Origin: Craterostigma plantagineum
Lineage: Eukaryota; Streptophyta; Magnoliopsida; Lamiales; Linderniaceae
Direction of reading: 5' to 3'
Assembly (NCBI GenBank): GCA_027422505.1
Contig: JAPQWV010000051.1
Location: 5,671,501 to 5,735,500, forward strand
DNA length: 64,000 nucleotides
The position numbers were made by a program, and so were the translations under genes. The notes beneath the pieces were generated by a model. The model was not told the origin of the DNA and made no database searches. It saw nothing but the letters and a program-made list of their open reading frames with translations. This document shows, in pieces, positions 34,230-61,937 of the stretch (the first letter of the stretch is position 1; each line of letters starts with the position of its first letter).

Positions 34230-35850
34230 AGTCAAACACGTGCTCAACGCCATAATCTCCTCGCCGTGGTCCGAGAACTAAAAACAATATATGTCAAACA
34301 AAGAGCGACATGGAATTCCTGCATCGGAATCTTAATTATACATACCATCATAGAGGAAATCCTGCATCACCCTGAGAGAGTCCCGTATATCCCTAAATTG
34401 GCTTCCATCCTGTCCATTCTTCTATCAATATGAGCGACTATCGAGCTCAAAGAAACAGGAGGAGGAGAGACCCCTCGAGTGCGGTCATCACATTGCGGAG
34501 GAGGGGATGCCTCACGTGAAGGCTCTGTCAACTGCGGAGGAGGAGACGCTGAAGAGATGGAGCAAGTTGATGATTAGTGCAGTAGACAGACTTCCCATTT
34601 AGAAGATGTTCCACTATCCTCTGGAATATGGCATCATCCTGCTGTCACAATAGCTGGCGATTGTGCGGATGTGATTTGAGTCAATTTCAGCATCGTATTG
34701 TGTAAGCCAACACTGCACATCCTGTGTATTTGTACAAGTTAAAAAAGTCAATCCAATTAGGGACATGCAACTCTAAAAATCGATATTATAAATAAATAAA
34801 TATATATATATACTTACATCCATCTCCACACCATTGAAGGCATGCTCCACCGCTTTCCATGATGGAGCAGAACTCCTGCCGAAAAATTTGGTCTTCCAAT
34901 GGCACATACAGGGTATCGGGAGTCGTTCACCGCTTTTCCTCCTTGCAAAATTGACCCCGACACTCGGCCAATATTCGTAGGCAAGAACCTGGTAAAAGAG
35001 AGTAGATATAAGTTAAAAAATATAATAAGTGTAACTTAAATAAAACAAAATTACTTACCTGAAGCGGTTGGACGAAGCCGCTAATATCGAAGGTTGTATG
35101 GTTTTTTCCCTTGGAAGTCATCATCCGATGCTTCTCCACTAGGTTTTGTTCAGACCATGCATAACCTCTTCGAATGCAATCCCCAAGGATATTTATTGAA
35201 GCTGTCAAAACCCTCCACCAGATGGAGCTACTCGTTCTTAACCTTCAAATCCTTTTTAACTCTCCGCGGCCCTAGTACCCCAACGAGAAAATATAAGCGC
35301 CGCGATCTTCAATTTCTCGATATTCACGCCCGTGTCAACATCGGCGGTAGCATAACGCATCATATCATTAACTTTTTGCTCCAAGTAATCTAAATATATA
35401 ACTCTCTTGCCTACGAGCCATAAAACAAATGTTAGTTTTTAAAATTGAAGTAAGAAAGATTCAAACTGATAAAAGTAGGAGAACCATACCAGGCCAATGC
35501 CTCGTTGCAAAATCGTTCGATGACGGTATCACTTGATCGGTAGCGTGACAGTGAAGGCCGGTGAGTAAGCAATACTTGACCAACGAAAATCGTAACGGTC
35601 ACTCGCGACCTGTCGGCTCATCAGAAACCATAAAATCATATTGGAGTTGTAGTGGTCTCGAGCCACCTTTATCAGATTCCCGAACTGGGTCGTAGCGACC
35701 ATCTCCGCCATTTCCCTTTCATTCAAAAGGCTACGAATGCATTCGGAAATTAGCATGTACTGTGAAGTCAACGTTAGGCTGCATGGTAGAAATTATTCGC
35801 CGGCAACTTCGACGTAAAAGAGATCTGAAGTTGCAAAAACAGAAAAAATC
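34230..35850 (-). other. Unclassified TE-like broken coding region
   Basis: Short minus-strand frames, 35771-35529 (ECIRSLLNEREMAEMVATTQ) and 35208-34927, are separated by stops and possible introns. Composition is coding-like, but I cannot assign a family; a Mutator- or Ulp1-type TE protein is possible. No gene name is given. Confidence 0.3.
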
Positions 35851-35854
35851 ACTG

Positions 35855-36480
35855 TTATTCGAACATATTATTCGAGTTATCAGTACTCGAAATGGAAAAT
35901 AAATTATTCGAATGACATTACTCGAATAAGAAACTCGAATAAGCGCAAATCAAACTTTTACACCAAAATTCACATAAATCCGATACGTTAACCCATCGAT
36001 TTCACATGAACATCGGTCAATTTAACTATATGAACACTACAACCCGAAAACCACCCATTAACGTTAACTCACCATGACTCTATCACCTTCGACCATCTCA
36101 TCGACCCGATCCTATCGAAGCACAGCCAGCGTAGCTCTTTTCGTTTTCGACATTGTAATCGATCTCAGATTTACGGAATTTGTGGAATGGCTTCGACTGA
36201 ACAATTTGAGTTCAGAAAAAACCGGAGAGAAGAGAAGAAAAGGGAAAGAAATAGGATTCGAATGTATTTTTAATATGACCCGCATATTCTTATTTTTATT
36301 GATTATTCGAATCAATGTGTTACTCGATTAACTTACTCGAATAACTTAATCGAATATATGATGTATATCCGTGAGGAAAACTTATTCAAATCATGTAATT
36401 TATTCGAGTAGTATAAATTACTCGAGTATCTTATTCGAGTAATTTATTCGGTTTATAAATTATTCGAATAACTTAATACA
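35855..36480. repeat. Dispersed TTATTCGAGTAA motif cluster
   Basis: About twenty occurrences of TTATTCGA or its complement TCGAATAA occur in two blocks (35855-35950 and 36300-36480), often as the imperfect palindrome TTACTCGAATAA. The blocks flank a non-repeated segment with a short frame at 36074-36331. Confidence 0.6.
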
Positions 36481-36575
36481 TTGATTAAACCGTAACCGTT
36501 TGATAATTAACCTTCTTAAACATTTTTTAGCAAGGATATTTTAGTCATTTTCTCCCCGACTCCCTTTTCTTTAAG

Positions 36576-37535
36576 GGTTAATTCCTCATCAGTCCCTTTC
36601 AACATTTCAACTTCCTTTTAAATACCCCTCGAATTATTTCTTCCTTATAAGTATCCATTTGAAAATTTATTCCTGTTTAATACCTAAAAAGCTCTTTTCA
36701 GCATTAAATGGACGAAAATACGCCTGTCTCACATATTCAAAAAGCTGAATAATTATTTTCACATGAATTATACCAAAAACATTTGTTACTATACTAACAA
36801 AATTGGACATTGTACCAGAAAATGTTGAAATTATACCATCTTTTTTCGTTATTACACTAGTAAATAGCGTTATCATAATTTAAGTGAAATTGGACATAAT
36901 TATACCAACTGATTTTGCAATTATACCACAAATTGTAGAAATTATACCATCTGCTATCGTAATTATACCAACAGAATTGTACACTATACCAGTTGGTATA
37001 ATAATGATAACAGTTGGTATAATTAGAATATTAGTTGGTATAATAATCAAAACAGTTGGTATGATGTCCAATTTAAATAGCTCTATTATAATTTACAGCG
37101 AAATTGGACGTTGTACAAACAGATTTTGCTATTATACCAGAAATTGTAGAAATTATACCACATGTTTTTGTTATTATGCCAGTAAATAACGTTATTCGAA
37201 TTTTATACAGCGAAATTGGACGTTATACCAACTGATTTGAAATATACCAGAAACTGTACAAATTATACCAACTGCTGTCGTAATTATACCAATATAATTA
37301 TATGCTATACCAGTTGGTATAATAATGATCACAGTTGGTATAATTAGAATAACAGTTGGTATAAAATCAAAACAGTTGGTATGATGTACAGTATAATTTC
37401 ATATTTCGTCCGTTTACTGTTTAGGGATGTTAAACACGCAACGTTTTCGCAGATGGATACTGATAATGAAGAACTTTTGTCAGGGGTACCGATAAGGAAG
37501 TTCAAAATTTGAAAAGTACTGATAAGGAATTTACC
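36576..37535. mobile_element. Mutator-type MITE, 960 bp, with about 140-bp TIRs
   Basis: The left end GGTTAATTCCTCATCAGT and the right end (complement GGTAAATTCCTTATCAGT) continue as inverted repeats for about 140 bp, to TATTTTCGTCCATTTAATGC on the left arm. Flanks are TTTTCTTTAAG (left) and ATTTCTTTTAAG (right), a target duplication of about 10-11 bp with one indel. The core 36880-37390 is made of repeated TATACCAACTG / CAGTTGGTATA units. No transposase. Confidence 0.8.
36885..37390. repeat. Duplicated block of TATACCAAC / GTTGGTATA units
   Basis: 36888-37080 and 37205-37385 are two direct copies (about 80% identical) of a segment containing about nine TATACC or GGTATA boxes. Within each, the first half has AATTATACC and the second half GGTATAAT, so each copy is itself hairpin-forming. 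A third, partial copy lies between them. Confidence 0.8.
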
Positions 37536-37546
37536 ATTTCTTTTAA

Positions 37547-39892
37547 GGGACAATTACGTTTCAGGCCCTAGAAAAGTTTGAACTTAGTGATCAGGCCCTG
37601 TCAGTAATTTCTTTAGTTTAAAGGACCTGTTTTTTGAAAAATTTAAAGGTAAAGACCCAAACTATGCTTTGACTAAAATATCCTTAATAAACCGTTCAGT
37701 AAAGTGGTATTCGACGCCAGTTGTATGTTACAGATATGACGTCTTGTTACTGTAAAACTTATAAGCGTTACTTTAAAATGATAATGTGTTACTCATCGAT
37801 AGTAAAATATTTTTAACAGATTTATATTTAGTTCTTCGGATAATCGAAATCCATTTTTCACAATAAATCGAGCACAATCGACTGCCACATCAACCAATCA
37901 ATTTCGACGTGTCACGTCGGTTTTATTCTAGTATTGAGGAAGAACGATGTAAGAATTGTAATGAATTTTAATATGAGTTCAAATTTGAGAAAAATGTGGC
38001 CAAATCGAACTAGATTTTGGCAGCAATTGCAGCTAATCTGTGCGTATTCAAGATACCCATAGTTTGGGCGTTTTATAGGCTCTGTGAATTTTGAAACAAT
38101 TTATGCTGTGCGAAAGCAGGTCGTATCGCAGCCATTGATCCATCGGGAACACATGTTACTATTTCATGCATTATTGTCACCACGATTCGTCTTAATGTTA
38201 CAAAACTATACAAAAACATTATTTTATTTCTCACATATTATATTTTATCTCATTAATTTGTATTGTACGACTTTATTTTGTTTCTCGGAAGTATATATTT
38301 GGTATTTTTGTCCAACATATGGTACTAAGAACAAAGTGGGTCATGATACAAGGGGTAACTCATAATCGATTTCTTCGTCGATTAATTGGTATATTATGAC
38401 CTAATTTTGATTTCCGTAAGTATTGATGGTGTATTTTGTTTAATCGCAGACCTGTTTCGGTATTTGTTGACATCGAACTATTACTACATGAAATCGAAGC
38501 GTTACTTGGATTATCTGAAATGTTATATTACCAACTAAGTTCTTTTAGAAGGCATGTTTCGATATTTTTGACATTGAAACGGTTACTACATAAAACCAAA
38601 GCGTTACTTATTGTTATCGCAACTGTTACTAAAAGTACAGGATTTGTCACTAAATAAACAATAAATATTATTGTATTCCTCTTTGCCTTTACTTGGGTAT
38701 TACACGTGTTATTTACGGGTGACGAGTCGTTATTATTTTCTCATTATATGTTCGTTTTGCGGATATATTGGTTATAAATATGAAGAAATATGGTATTATT
38801 GTTCCACGAATTGTTACCCAGAGCATGGAGTGTTATTCAGTAACCATTTTAATTAGCAAACGTTTACCGCTTAGATCTCATCAAAATTCTTCGTTATTCC
38901 ATGATTAACATCAATAATTGTCGTCGATAACTAAGGCCCATGATGAATTGTGTTGAATTTACATTATTCCAATCATTAAAGTCGAGATTTCACCGTATTA
39001 AACGAAATTCCGAATTATGTTTGGAGCATTCGTGCTTTATAAACTTCAAAAATTCTCTTTGATTATGAATACCCATGAAAAATTGAAGCCCATACAACTT
39101 TGTGCTGTTGGTAACGTCGAGATTGGGTCGGATTTGGAACATGAATTTTTTCTTTCGAACGCTTGAGTGTAAGGAATGTGCTATTGCAGGAAGGCGGTAT
39201 TGTTTTTGAATGATGTGTTACTTCTGTGAAATCATTTGTTATTTACTAATAGAAACGTGGTATTTTCTGCTATACGGGCAATATTTATTTTCTCACATTA
39301 ACGACTAATATCCGGAACTTATCAACACTTATGATCACATTAACGATAATTTCACCTTATATCATCACAATCGTGGAGATCTATTCGTGTCTGAACGTGA
39401 AATCTCCTTTCGATCGATGCGTCGCTTGTAGGGAAGAGATCGATGCGAAACTGTTATTATTTTTTCAAAACTTGTTATCACATCATTCATGTATTTTTCG
39501 TCGATTTGGCATATGTAGTGTTAAATATGTCTTATCACATCATTTATGTATTTATCTCTGGTTTATTCGTTTTATTAGTATTGGTATTATAATTGATATA
39601 GTTGTTACTAAATATATGCGATATTGTACTCAATACAGACAATTTGTTATCCAAATGAATGGAAGTGTTTTTTTAGCCCAAAACTGTTATAATTATTTCG
39701 ACAACCGTAATCGGATCATTGGGTATTCTGTGGTAAATTTCGTATATGTCAGGGATAATTATGTATTTTCGCAGTCTTTAGGTAGTTTTCACTAAATTTT
39801 CCAAAAAGTAGGTCATTTATCCTAAATCAAATTCAAATGGGGCATGAACACAAAATTAAACATCTTAATAGGGCCTGATATTTAATTAACCC
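37547..39892. mobile_element. Mutator-type element, 2.35 kb, perfect 10-bp TSD
   Basis: The ends are GGGACAATTACGTTTCAGGC and the complement of GGGTTAATTAAATATCAGGC; inverted similarity continues for about 60 bp. It is flanked by perfect direct repeats TTTCTTTTAA at 37537-37546 and 39893-39902. The interior has plus-strand frames (38084-38365, 38436-38657, 39331-39795) without transposase motifs, so it is non-autonomous. It lies 86 bases upstream of the start codon of the gene at 39978. Confidence 0.85.
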
Positions 39893-39977
39893 TTTCTTTT
39901 AATGGTTTTAGGTTTCGGTCGCATTTATCAAAATTTCCCTCTTCTCGCTCGTCATCCGCTCACCTCAGAAGAAAAAA

Positions 39978-40595
39978 ATGCCATCAACTCAACCACCACC
40001 TCCGCCGACCTACGACGCCGAAGACGACTACTCATCAGCGGTGACCCTCACACACTTCCCCCACCAATTGCCCCTCCTTCGAGGACCAATCAAAGACGAC
40101 GACGACCCGAATTCCAACCAATCTCTCAGCCCTTACATCCTCGCGTTCGACTCTCCCCTCAAATGGGCTCAGGCGAAAAAATCATGCGAAGTCCAGCTTG
40201 CGGAGCAGTGCCTCGCAGGAGCCCGAATTGGGTGCTCCCTCGCCGCCTCGGAGAAATGCAAACCACCCTGGTGGAAATCGCTGCTGAGAGGAGCGGCGTC
40301 GACGCCGTCGAAGGCCGACGGCGTCAGGGAGAGGGAGAAGTGCGAGGAAATTGAGACGAAGGCGTGCGTCGAAGTTGCCGAGAAGAGGTGCGGGGAATTT
40401 GCGAAGAAGAGGTGTGGGGAAGCTTTTGGGAAGGCGAAGGTGTTGATGGTTAGTGGGAATGTTGGGATATTTAGGTTGATTTCCGATGCGTGTTTTGGCG
40501 ATAGGAGAAGAAGCTTCGGGGTACGTTTTTTATGGGGGAATTCGAGTGCCATTGTTAAGGTTGTCCAAGGTAGTGATTTAGTGTTGGATGATTGA
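39978..40595 (+). CDS. Uncharacterised single-exon protein, 205 residues
   Basis: I do not recognise the family. The frame is intact from ATG 39978 to TGA 40595 and rich in codon-like G/C bias, unlike the surrounding AT-rich transposon DNA, which supports a real gene. Residues 1-12 are proline/threonine-rich; an acidic stretch DDDD lies near residue 40; KWAQAKKSCEVQLAEQC begins near residue 62; PPWWKSLL lies near residue 96; and residues 120-155 form a charged, helical Lys/Glu segment with regularly placed cysteines (CEEIETKACVEVAEKRC, then GEFAKKRCGEAFGKAK). The C-terminus is hydrophobic/mixed. There is no signal peptide or membrane helix. The Cys-x3-4-charged pattern suggests a metal-binding or disulphide-bridged helical hairpin (inference). 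It lies convergent to SPIRRIG, with 507 bases between the two stop codons. The upstream Mutator insertion may have displaced its promoter. Confidence 0.7.
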   Translation: MPSTQPPPPPTYDAEDDYSSAVTLTHFPHQLPLLRGPIKDDDDPNSNQSLSPYILAFDSPLKWAQAKKSCEVQLAEQCLAGARIGCSLAASEKCKPPWWKSLLRGAASTPSKADGVREREKCEEIETKACVEVAEKRCGEFAKKRCGEAFGKAKVLMVSGNVGIFRLISDACFGDRRRSFGVRFLWGNSSAIVKVVQGSDLVLDD

Positions 40596-41102
40596 CGATG
40601 ATGACATGGATTTTCTGAAACCTTTATTATATGCATGTATGGATAGCTAAAGAGGGTTATTCTTGTTATTCTCCAGCATTAAGAGAAACAATACAAAGTA
40701 TATGGCTTTTCATTGTCTTCCAAGAGAATGCTTGATTGATACATAGCAGCAAATTCAATAGATAAAGAGCAACCATTTCTGGTAATAGAATCTTTTCCTG
40801 CCATGTCACATACGTCCTCTTCAACAAAGCAGTTGGCATAAAAAGTCCCAAGGAAACAACAAGACCTTTTCCTTTACAACCAACCTCAGTGGTGTATACA
40901 ATGTTCTGTAAATGTAATCCCTAAATTTATATACAAAAACCAAACATCCTCCCATACCACACCAAAACCCGAAAATCAATACGAGCCCTCGTCCCACCAC
41001 GTCCGTTCAAATCAAATTCAATCGTTTTTGCACATCTATACTTTCCAGGAAAGGAAGACGACTGACCGAAATTAAACAACACTTACCTCTCCGCCACCCG
41101 AA
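40596..41102. other. Shared 3' intergenic region of two convergent genes
   Basis: It contains the 3' flanks of the 39978-40595 gene and of SPIRRIG. No further ORF or repeat recognised. Confidence 0.5.
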
Positions 41103-56832
<15,730 letters not shown>

Positions 56833-57680
56833 GTATTACATACAACCCCTCAAACTGGCCACCCGACAGGCAATAGAAGACAACAACAACAGAAGCAGCT
56901 GCGATAAATATCTACCACAAAGCACCAGCAAGAAACCACCCTCGCCAAACGTCTTTTAATCAGATCGGAATTTGCAAACCCTTCTAGAAAACAATCTAGA
57001 AGGATCCCTCAGCTCATTTCTCAGAAAATCTCCAGAGAAAAAACGCGTAGACGAACAAATGTGGAGTCAACAAAATTTAGGAACATCGAGATCTGTACAC
57101 GCTTATGCCTTAATGCGTGTATCCAACCTAATCCCTGCTAATTACGTAAAACCTATCCGATCTGAACGTTTATCATGCGTAATACGACGATTAAAACATC
57201 ATAATTATCATCCAAAGTGGCGATTTCAAATATGGATTACCGTATGCTGATTCGACTGCCCTGTCCTACGAACTGGTGTTGAAATGTCAAGAAATGAAAA
57301 GGAAAAAAAACAATAAAAGCAAAATCTCTCTCTATCTCGGTCTCGGACGGCCTCTCCGCGCCTTGTCTCTCTCTATTCTTTCTCTCTCTATAATCTGTAA
57401 ACGCCGTTTCTCCTTTTCTTCTCCCCCCTAAAAACGTTAGAACGTATGAAGCGTATAATATCAAATCAACCTTATTTTTTCTTTTTTTTTTTTGTCTTTG
57501 TTCTTAATTTTCTCTTTGTTTTTGGTTATTCGCTTTATTTTCCCTCTTGACTTAAAAGTTAAAACCCTATTAGGGCTTATTGAGATACATGCCACGTCGG
57601 AGTGGGGTCCACTGTCATTTAATCGCCGCGTGGCACTTGACGATGGATGGCTTAGCTACAACGTGAAGGCCTGTCTGTAA
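56833..57680 (-). promoter_or_regulatory. SPIRRIG 5' UTR and promoter region
   Basis: Sequence upstream of the SPIRRIG start. 57318-57425 is a (T/C)-rich tract on the plus strand (GA-rich on the sense strand), with repeated TCTCTCTC runs, common in plant 5' leaders and core promoters. No TATA box or transcription start can be assigned with confidence. Confidence 0.4.
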
Positions 57681-57829
57681 TTTTCCTTTCTTATTGTTTA
57701 TTCTAAATTTCGTTTTTCTTGAAAAGTATAAGGTGTAAACGAGTCAGGCCACGAAAGATGTTAATAGATTTCAGATTCTATAAAAAAAACTATTATTTAA
57801 AGAACTCAATTTTTATAAGATTTAGAGAT

Positions 57830-58110
57830 AATGACCTAAATTTACACACGTGTTATAAAGTTTATATAAACTGGTATCCAATGTTTATTTTGTGTTATTT
57901 CAGAACAATGAAGTAGTACTGCGTAACAATGAAGTGATAATGGAAAAATAGTGAAGTGGTATTGCACAAAAATGAAGTGGTAAAGAAGAACAATGAAGTG
58001 GTACTGCAGAAATTCCTTAAAACTAATTTTCTGATAGGGGCGTGAAAAGTGAAACCTAAGTTTAAACTATGAACGGGCCTGAGTTGTAAAAGCCCCAAAG
58101 TATAATGCTT
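57830..58110. mobile_element. Truncated relative of the 12.6-13.0 kb element
   Basis: It contains about five AACAATGAAGTGGTACTGCA-type units of 21-22 nt (57903-58012), followed by AATTTTCTGATAGGGGCGTG and …GGGCCTGAGTTG, the right-end sequence of the family seen at 12611-12985. The left inverted repeat is not clear. Confidence 0.55.
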
Positions 58111-58207
58111 ATTCTTTTTTTCATCATTTTGTCGTTCATATCTATGAATATGATTTGATTCGTAACTAAACTACAGAAGGGGTTGACAATTATTTTTACT
58201 TACGTAA

Positions 58208-58556
58208 AACTTCCTGTAAAATTCGGCCTAAGCGGAGCCGCGGCTATTTTTGGCTAGGCGTTGGATTAATCGGTCGAACCGATTATTCGGGCTAGGCGGC
58301 CGAGCAGTCGGCCTGGGCGGCCGATTAATCAGGCTATGCGGCTGAGTTCTAATACAAAAAATATTATTAAGGATATTATTTCTGTAGATGAATAAATTAT
58401 AGACATTACTGGTATATTAGCATATAAAATAAAAATAATAAAAAACGTGTCTAACCCGTCTAGTTTATGCCAAAACAAAACGTGTCTAACCCGTCTAGTT
58501 TATGCCAAAACCGTCTAGGTCCCGCCTAAATCGTCTAGCGAATTTTACAACCTTGT
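58208..58556. mobile_element. Small TIR element with GGCCGATTAATC core
   Basis: The left end CCTGTAAAATTCGGCCTAAG and the right end (complement of CGAATTTTACAA) form a short terminal inverted repeat. The left half is GC-rich with CTAGGCGGCCGA repeats. A 33-bp direct duplication (ACGTGTCTAACCCGTCTAGT…) is at 58445-58510. Superfamily not determined. Confidence 0.45.
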
Positions 58557-58559
58557 AAA

Positions 58560-60480
58560 CCATCTCTTGATTAAAAAGACAAAAGGACAACGAAAAAAAG
58601 AAGGAAGGCTGGCCCCGTTTCATAGGAAAATGTAGGTAATTCATATGTTCCATATAAAAGTCAATCAAAGCATCGCCCCATAGTGGATTTGAACTGATAA
58701 TTAAAGGTGACAAAAATCTTTTCTATTTTATATATTACACTTTACAGATCTAATCTAAGCCTACTTTTAACGAAAATGGCTTTTCACCGATTCATGTAAT
58801 AATAACAAGTTGGATGGATCGGGTCATCTGTCCCGAGTATCCCCACACAACCTGCTATGGGCTAGCCCCTACCAGCCGTGGGCTTTTTAAACGCCACAAC
58901 TTGGCAAGGTGGGGGCTATTTGCAACACACTCCAGAGGTGGGACTAATCCAGAGCTATTTGGATCGGGTCAATTTTTAACACCTAAAAAAATGGATCTCT
59001 TTAGAATCAAGTGATAATGAGGTTGGCTAGGTTACAACTAGTCTTGTCGTATATACAATTAATGTCAACTAATGACGAGTCGTTGGTTTCACATTTTTGG
59101 TCTGAAACTTGTGAATATAGATTAAGCTAAATTGAGTTTTCTGCTCAAGACATTATGGCTACTAGCTAATATAATTAATATAAGAGGAGTGGGGGCCGAC
59201 GTTTCTCATCATGTATAATAATTTTTTTCGACAAAACTAATAAAAAAAAATTCAATCAAGTGAAGAGGTGGTTGGGTAATGGAGAATTTGGAATAGGTGT
59301 CTAACGAGTCTGATTGTTAGAGCTATAATTAATAAAGAATGACTCGATTTATATGGTTGATGGATATCATTGTATCGTTCGTTTGATATTGGAAGGGTAA
59401 AAAAAATGATTGACGAAGCATTGCACAATTTGGGCAATGCAATCTAAATTGCGTAGAATCTAATATATTGAACCTGTTTGGATGGATATTATGACAAAAT
59501 ATTTAATTGTTGAGGTGATATGGTGATAAAAACAATAACTAATATTTTATTTTTTTTCGTTTGAGCTTATCATAAGAACGCTTTTTATTGTATTTTATAT
59601 TTTTGAAGATACAGAAAGAATTTAATATACCAATACTTTCGATATGGTTACTTGGTTATAATTATAATGATAGTTGTCCACCTTTACAACTCTAGCGGAC
59701 GACGACAACATGAGGAACTTGCGAATGATTTAAAATTCATGTTACATAAAAAAGTTGTGAATAATTATTTTAGAATTTATTTAATTTCGTTGATTTATTG
59801 CAGTATTGCCATTATGGAAATCACGCCGTATTGATGTGAATATTTATAATATAAAGATATATTCAAAATCATAAAGTACAATTAATACAGGGGTCCACGC
59901 GCTTTCTTTCGAAACGTAAGATGGTGCCAACTTCACACTGAATATCAAGTCGTCATTCACTCATAACGACTATTAGTTATCGATTAGTATGTTGCACACC
60001 GATGACGCAAACAAGTACTTCCTGCACGCTCAAATGCGTGTGCATATATATACTGAGAGGATCTTTATAAAAAGTTAAAAAAATTTCAAAACAAATGATA
60101 CATGGCTTAAAAACCTATTGAACCATGGACGATGGTCGTGGCGTTGTTAAACCTATTAGTTCAATTATCAAGCTGTAAACAGTTTGATTACGTTCGGACC
60201 CAAGGTAGTCCAGCCTATATACCATAATCAGACTCTCGTTCAAAGGTAGTTCAGCCATATATCAAAACAAAATTAGAATTGTTTTTTATGAATGTTAGAA
60301 TTAAATCATCGAATACAAGGATTTTTACATAATAAAATTTTTCATTCAATTAATGCAGTCGGTAACAGGCATCGCCCTCAAACGCCTTCCTTTCGGCAAC
60401 ATGGGCTTGCCAAGAGCCGACATAGAATTAATCAAATTTTATTACAACCTTTATCCAAAATTTAGTTCTTTCAATCTATT
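58560..60480. other. Intergenic stretch without recognised genes
   Basis: AT-rich sequence; short frames only. No repeat family, RNA gene or domain recognised. Confidence 0.45.
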
Positions 60481-60481
60481 T

Positions 60482-61840
60482 TTAAAAGATTTTTAAAAGA
60501 TTAAAATAAAATATTAAATACATCATATTAATAATAAATGATGCGTACATAACGAATGGCTTAAGGCCATTTTTATAGACAAAGCAAACAAAGAAAAGTT
60601 CATAGTAAACATCAATAATTCGCCGAAGAATTTCTTCAACTCTTGTTCTTGCTTGATGAGCTGGCTCCACCATCTTTAAATGTTGGCTGTTCCTTTTTAA
60701 AGGAAGAATAATAATTTTTCGTTGCTTTATTAAAGTAACCAACTTTACCTCGAAAGTCTTTGTGATTATCCTCTCTTTAGGTAGTGGACAAAGTGAGTCA
60801 TCATTTTTTCTTATCTTTTTCTTGGACCTTCTTGGTAATCGCATCTTTGAGAAGATCGATTGCATCATCCACCATAATTTCATCCGGATTTTCCGGTTCT
60901 TGTCCTTCTCCAGCAAGGCAAAATTCGTCGTCTTTTGACGAAGTCTCCATTGAGAAATCCACCGAAGCTTCAATACCAAGATTCTTGTGGATATCCTTTT
61001 TCATAAGGTCAAAATAAGCCTGAACGATTTTTCAGTCTTCATTTTTCCCTTTTGGATATTTATCCTTCTTGAAATTATTTCAAAAGGACTCGGAGGTTCC
61101 CTTTGTTGGTAATTATTAATCATTTCCTTGTACTGAGAAATTTTCTCTTCAATTTTATTAATAGTCTGCTGACTTTCATATTCACCAGTAGCAGTCTTAC
61201 ATATCATCTTTTTCCAAATTTTATATAAAAATTTCGTTTAAGACGAGGAATTTTTGTTGGGTATAACCCACTTCTGGAGTCCATCTCCAAATCCAATGAA
61301 TACTGAATTCAGTATAAAAATGTAAAGAAGTCATCCTTCAATACATTCCTTTTTATGCTCCGCTTCTATAAGATTCGGAGATATTTTGACCCATTCTTGA
61401 TAAAAAAATCCAAAGGAATGTTCTTTAAGAATTTCAATTGAGGCTCCATAAGAAAGTCATCATTGATAGAACCAGTTGGGAATTTCGGACTTATAAACAT
61501 CCGCACATATTTTAATCCACCAAGAATGTTTCTTATTGTCATTTTGGTATAAAAATACTTTATAAAAAACATCGATATAATCATAGTAATTAAATTTAAC
61601 TAGAGTTTTTAACTCAGGATGAAAATATTTTCTATCCTTTAACGGGTGAAAAGCTCATTTTTCAGGCGAAATAATTTGCTTGAAAATAATTTTACTAAAG
61701 GTATAACCCTTTTTCAAAGCATTTGGGAATTTCCCGCAGTAAAATGTTCGAAATCACACGTTCCTGTGGATTTAAAGAATTTTTCATAATTATCGCAATG
61801 TTTATAAAACGTGGAATTCATGAAATTTTCATTAACCACG
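60482..61840 (-). pseudogene. Retroelement- or pararetrovirus-like coding remnant
   Basis: A run of minus-strand coding-like segments (61840-61600, 61584-61366, 61207-61001, 61004-60801, 60979-60590), interrupted by stops and frame changes. Compositional features: aromatic- and lysine-rich N-terminal pieces with tryptophans, then Glu/Lys/Gln-rich coiled-coil-like segments (TINKIEEKISQYKEMINN) and an acidic linker. The style recalls structural (gag/coat-like) proteins of plant retroelements or endogenous caulimovirid-type sequences, but no diagnostic protease, RT or zinc knuckle is visible. Not functional as it stands. Confidence 0.35.
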
Positions 61841-61937
61841 AACAATCTGTTACATCCCTACAACTCCAATACACCCGCATTAGACAAAACCAGGGCAAAC
61901 AACATGAAACACATGCGAATGCCCTATTGGGTATAGG

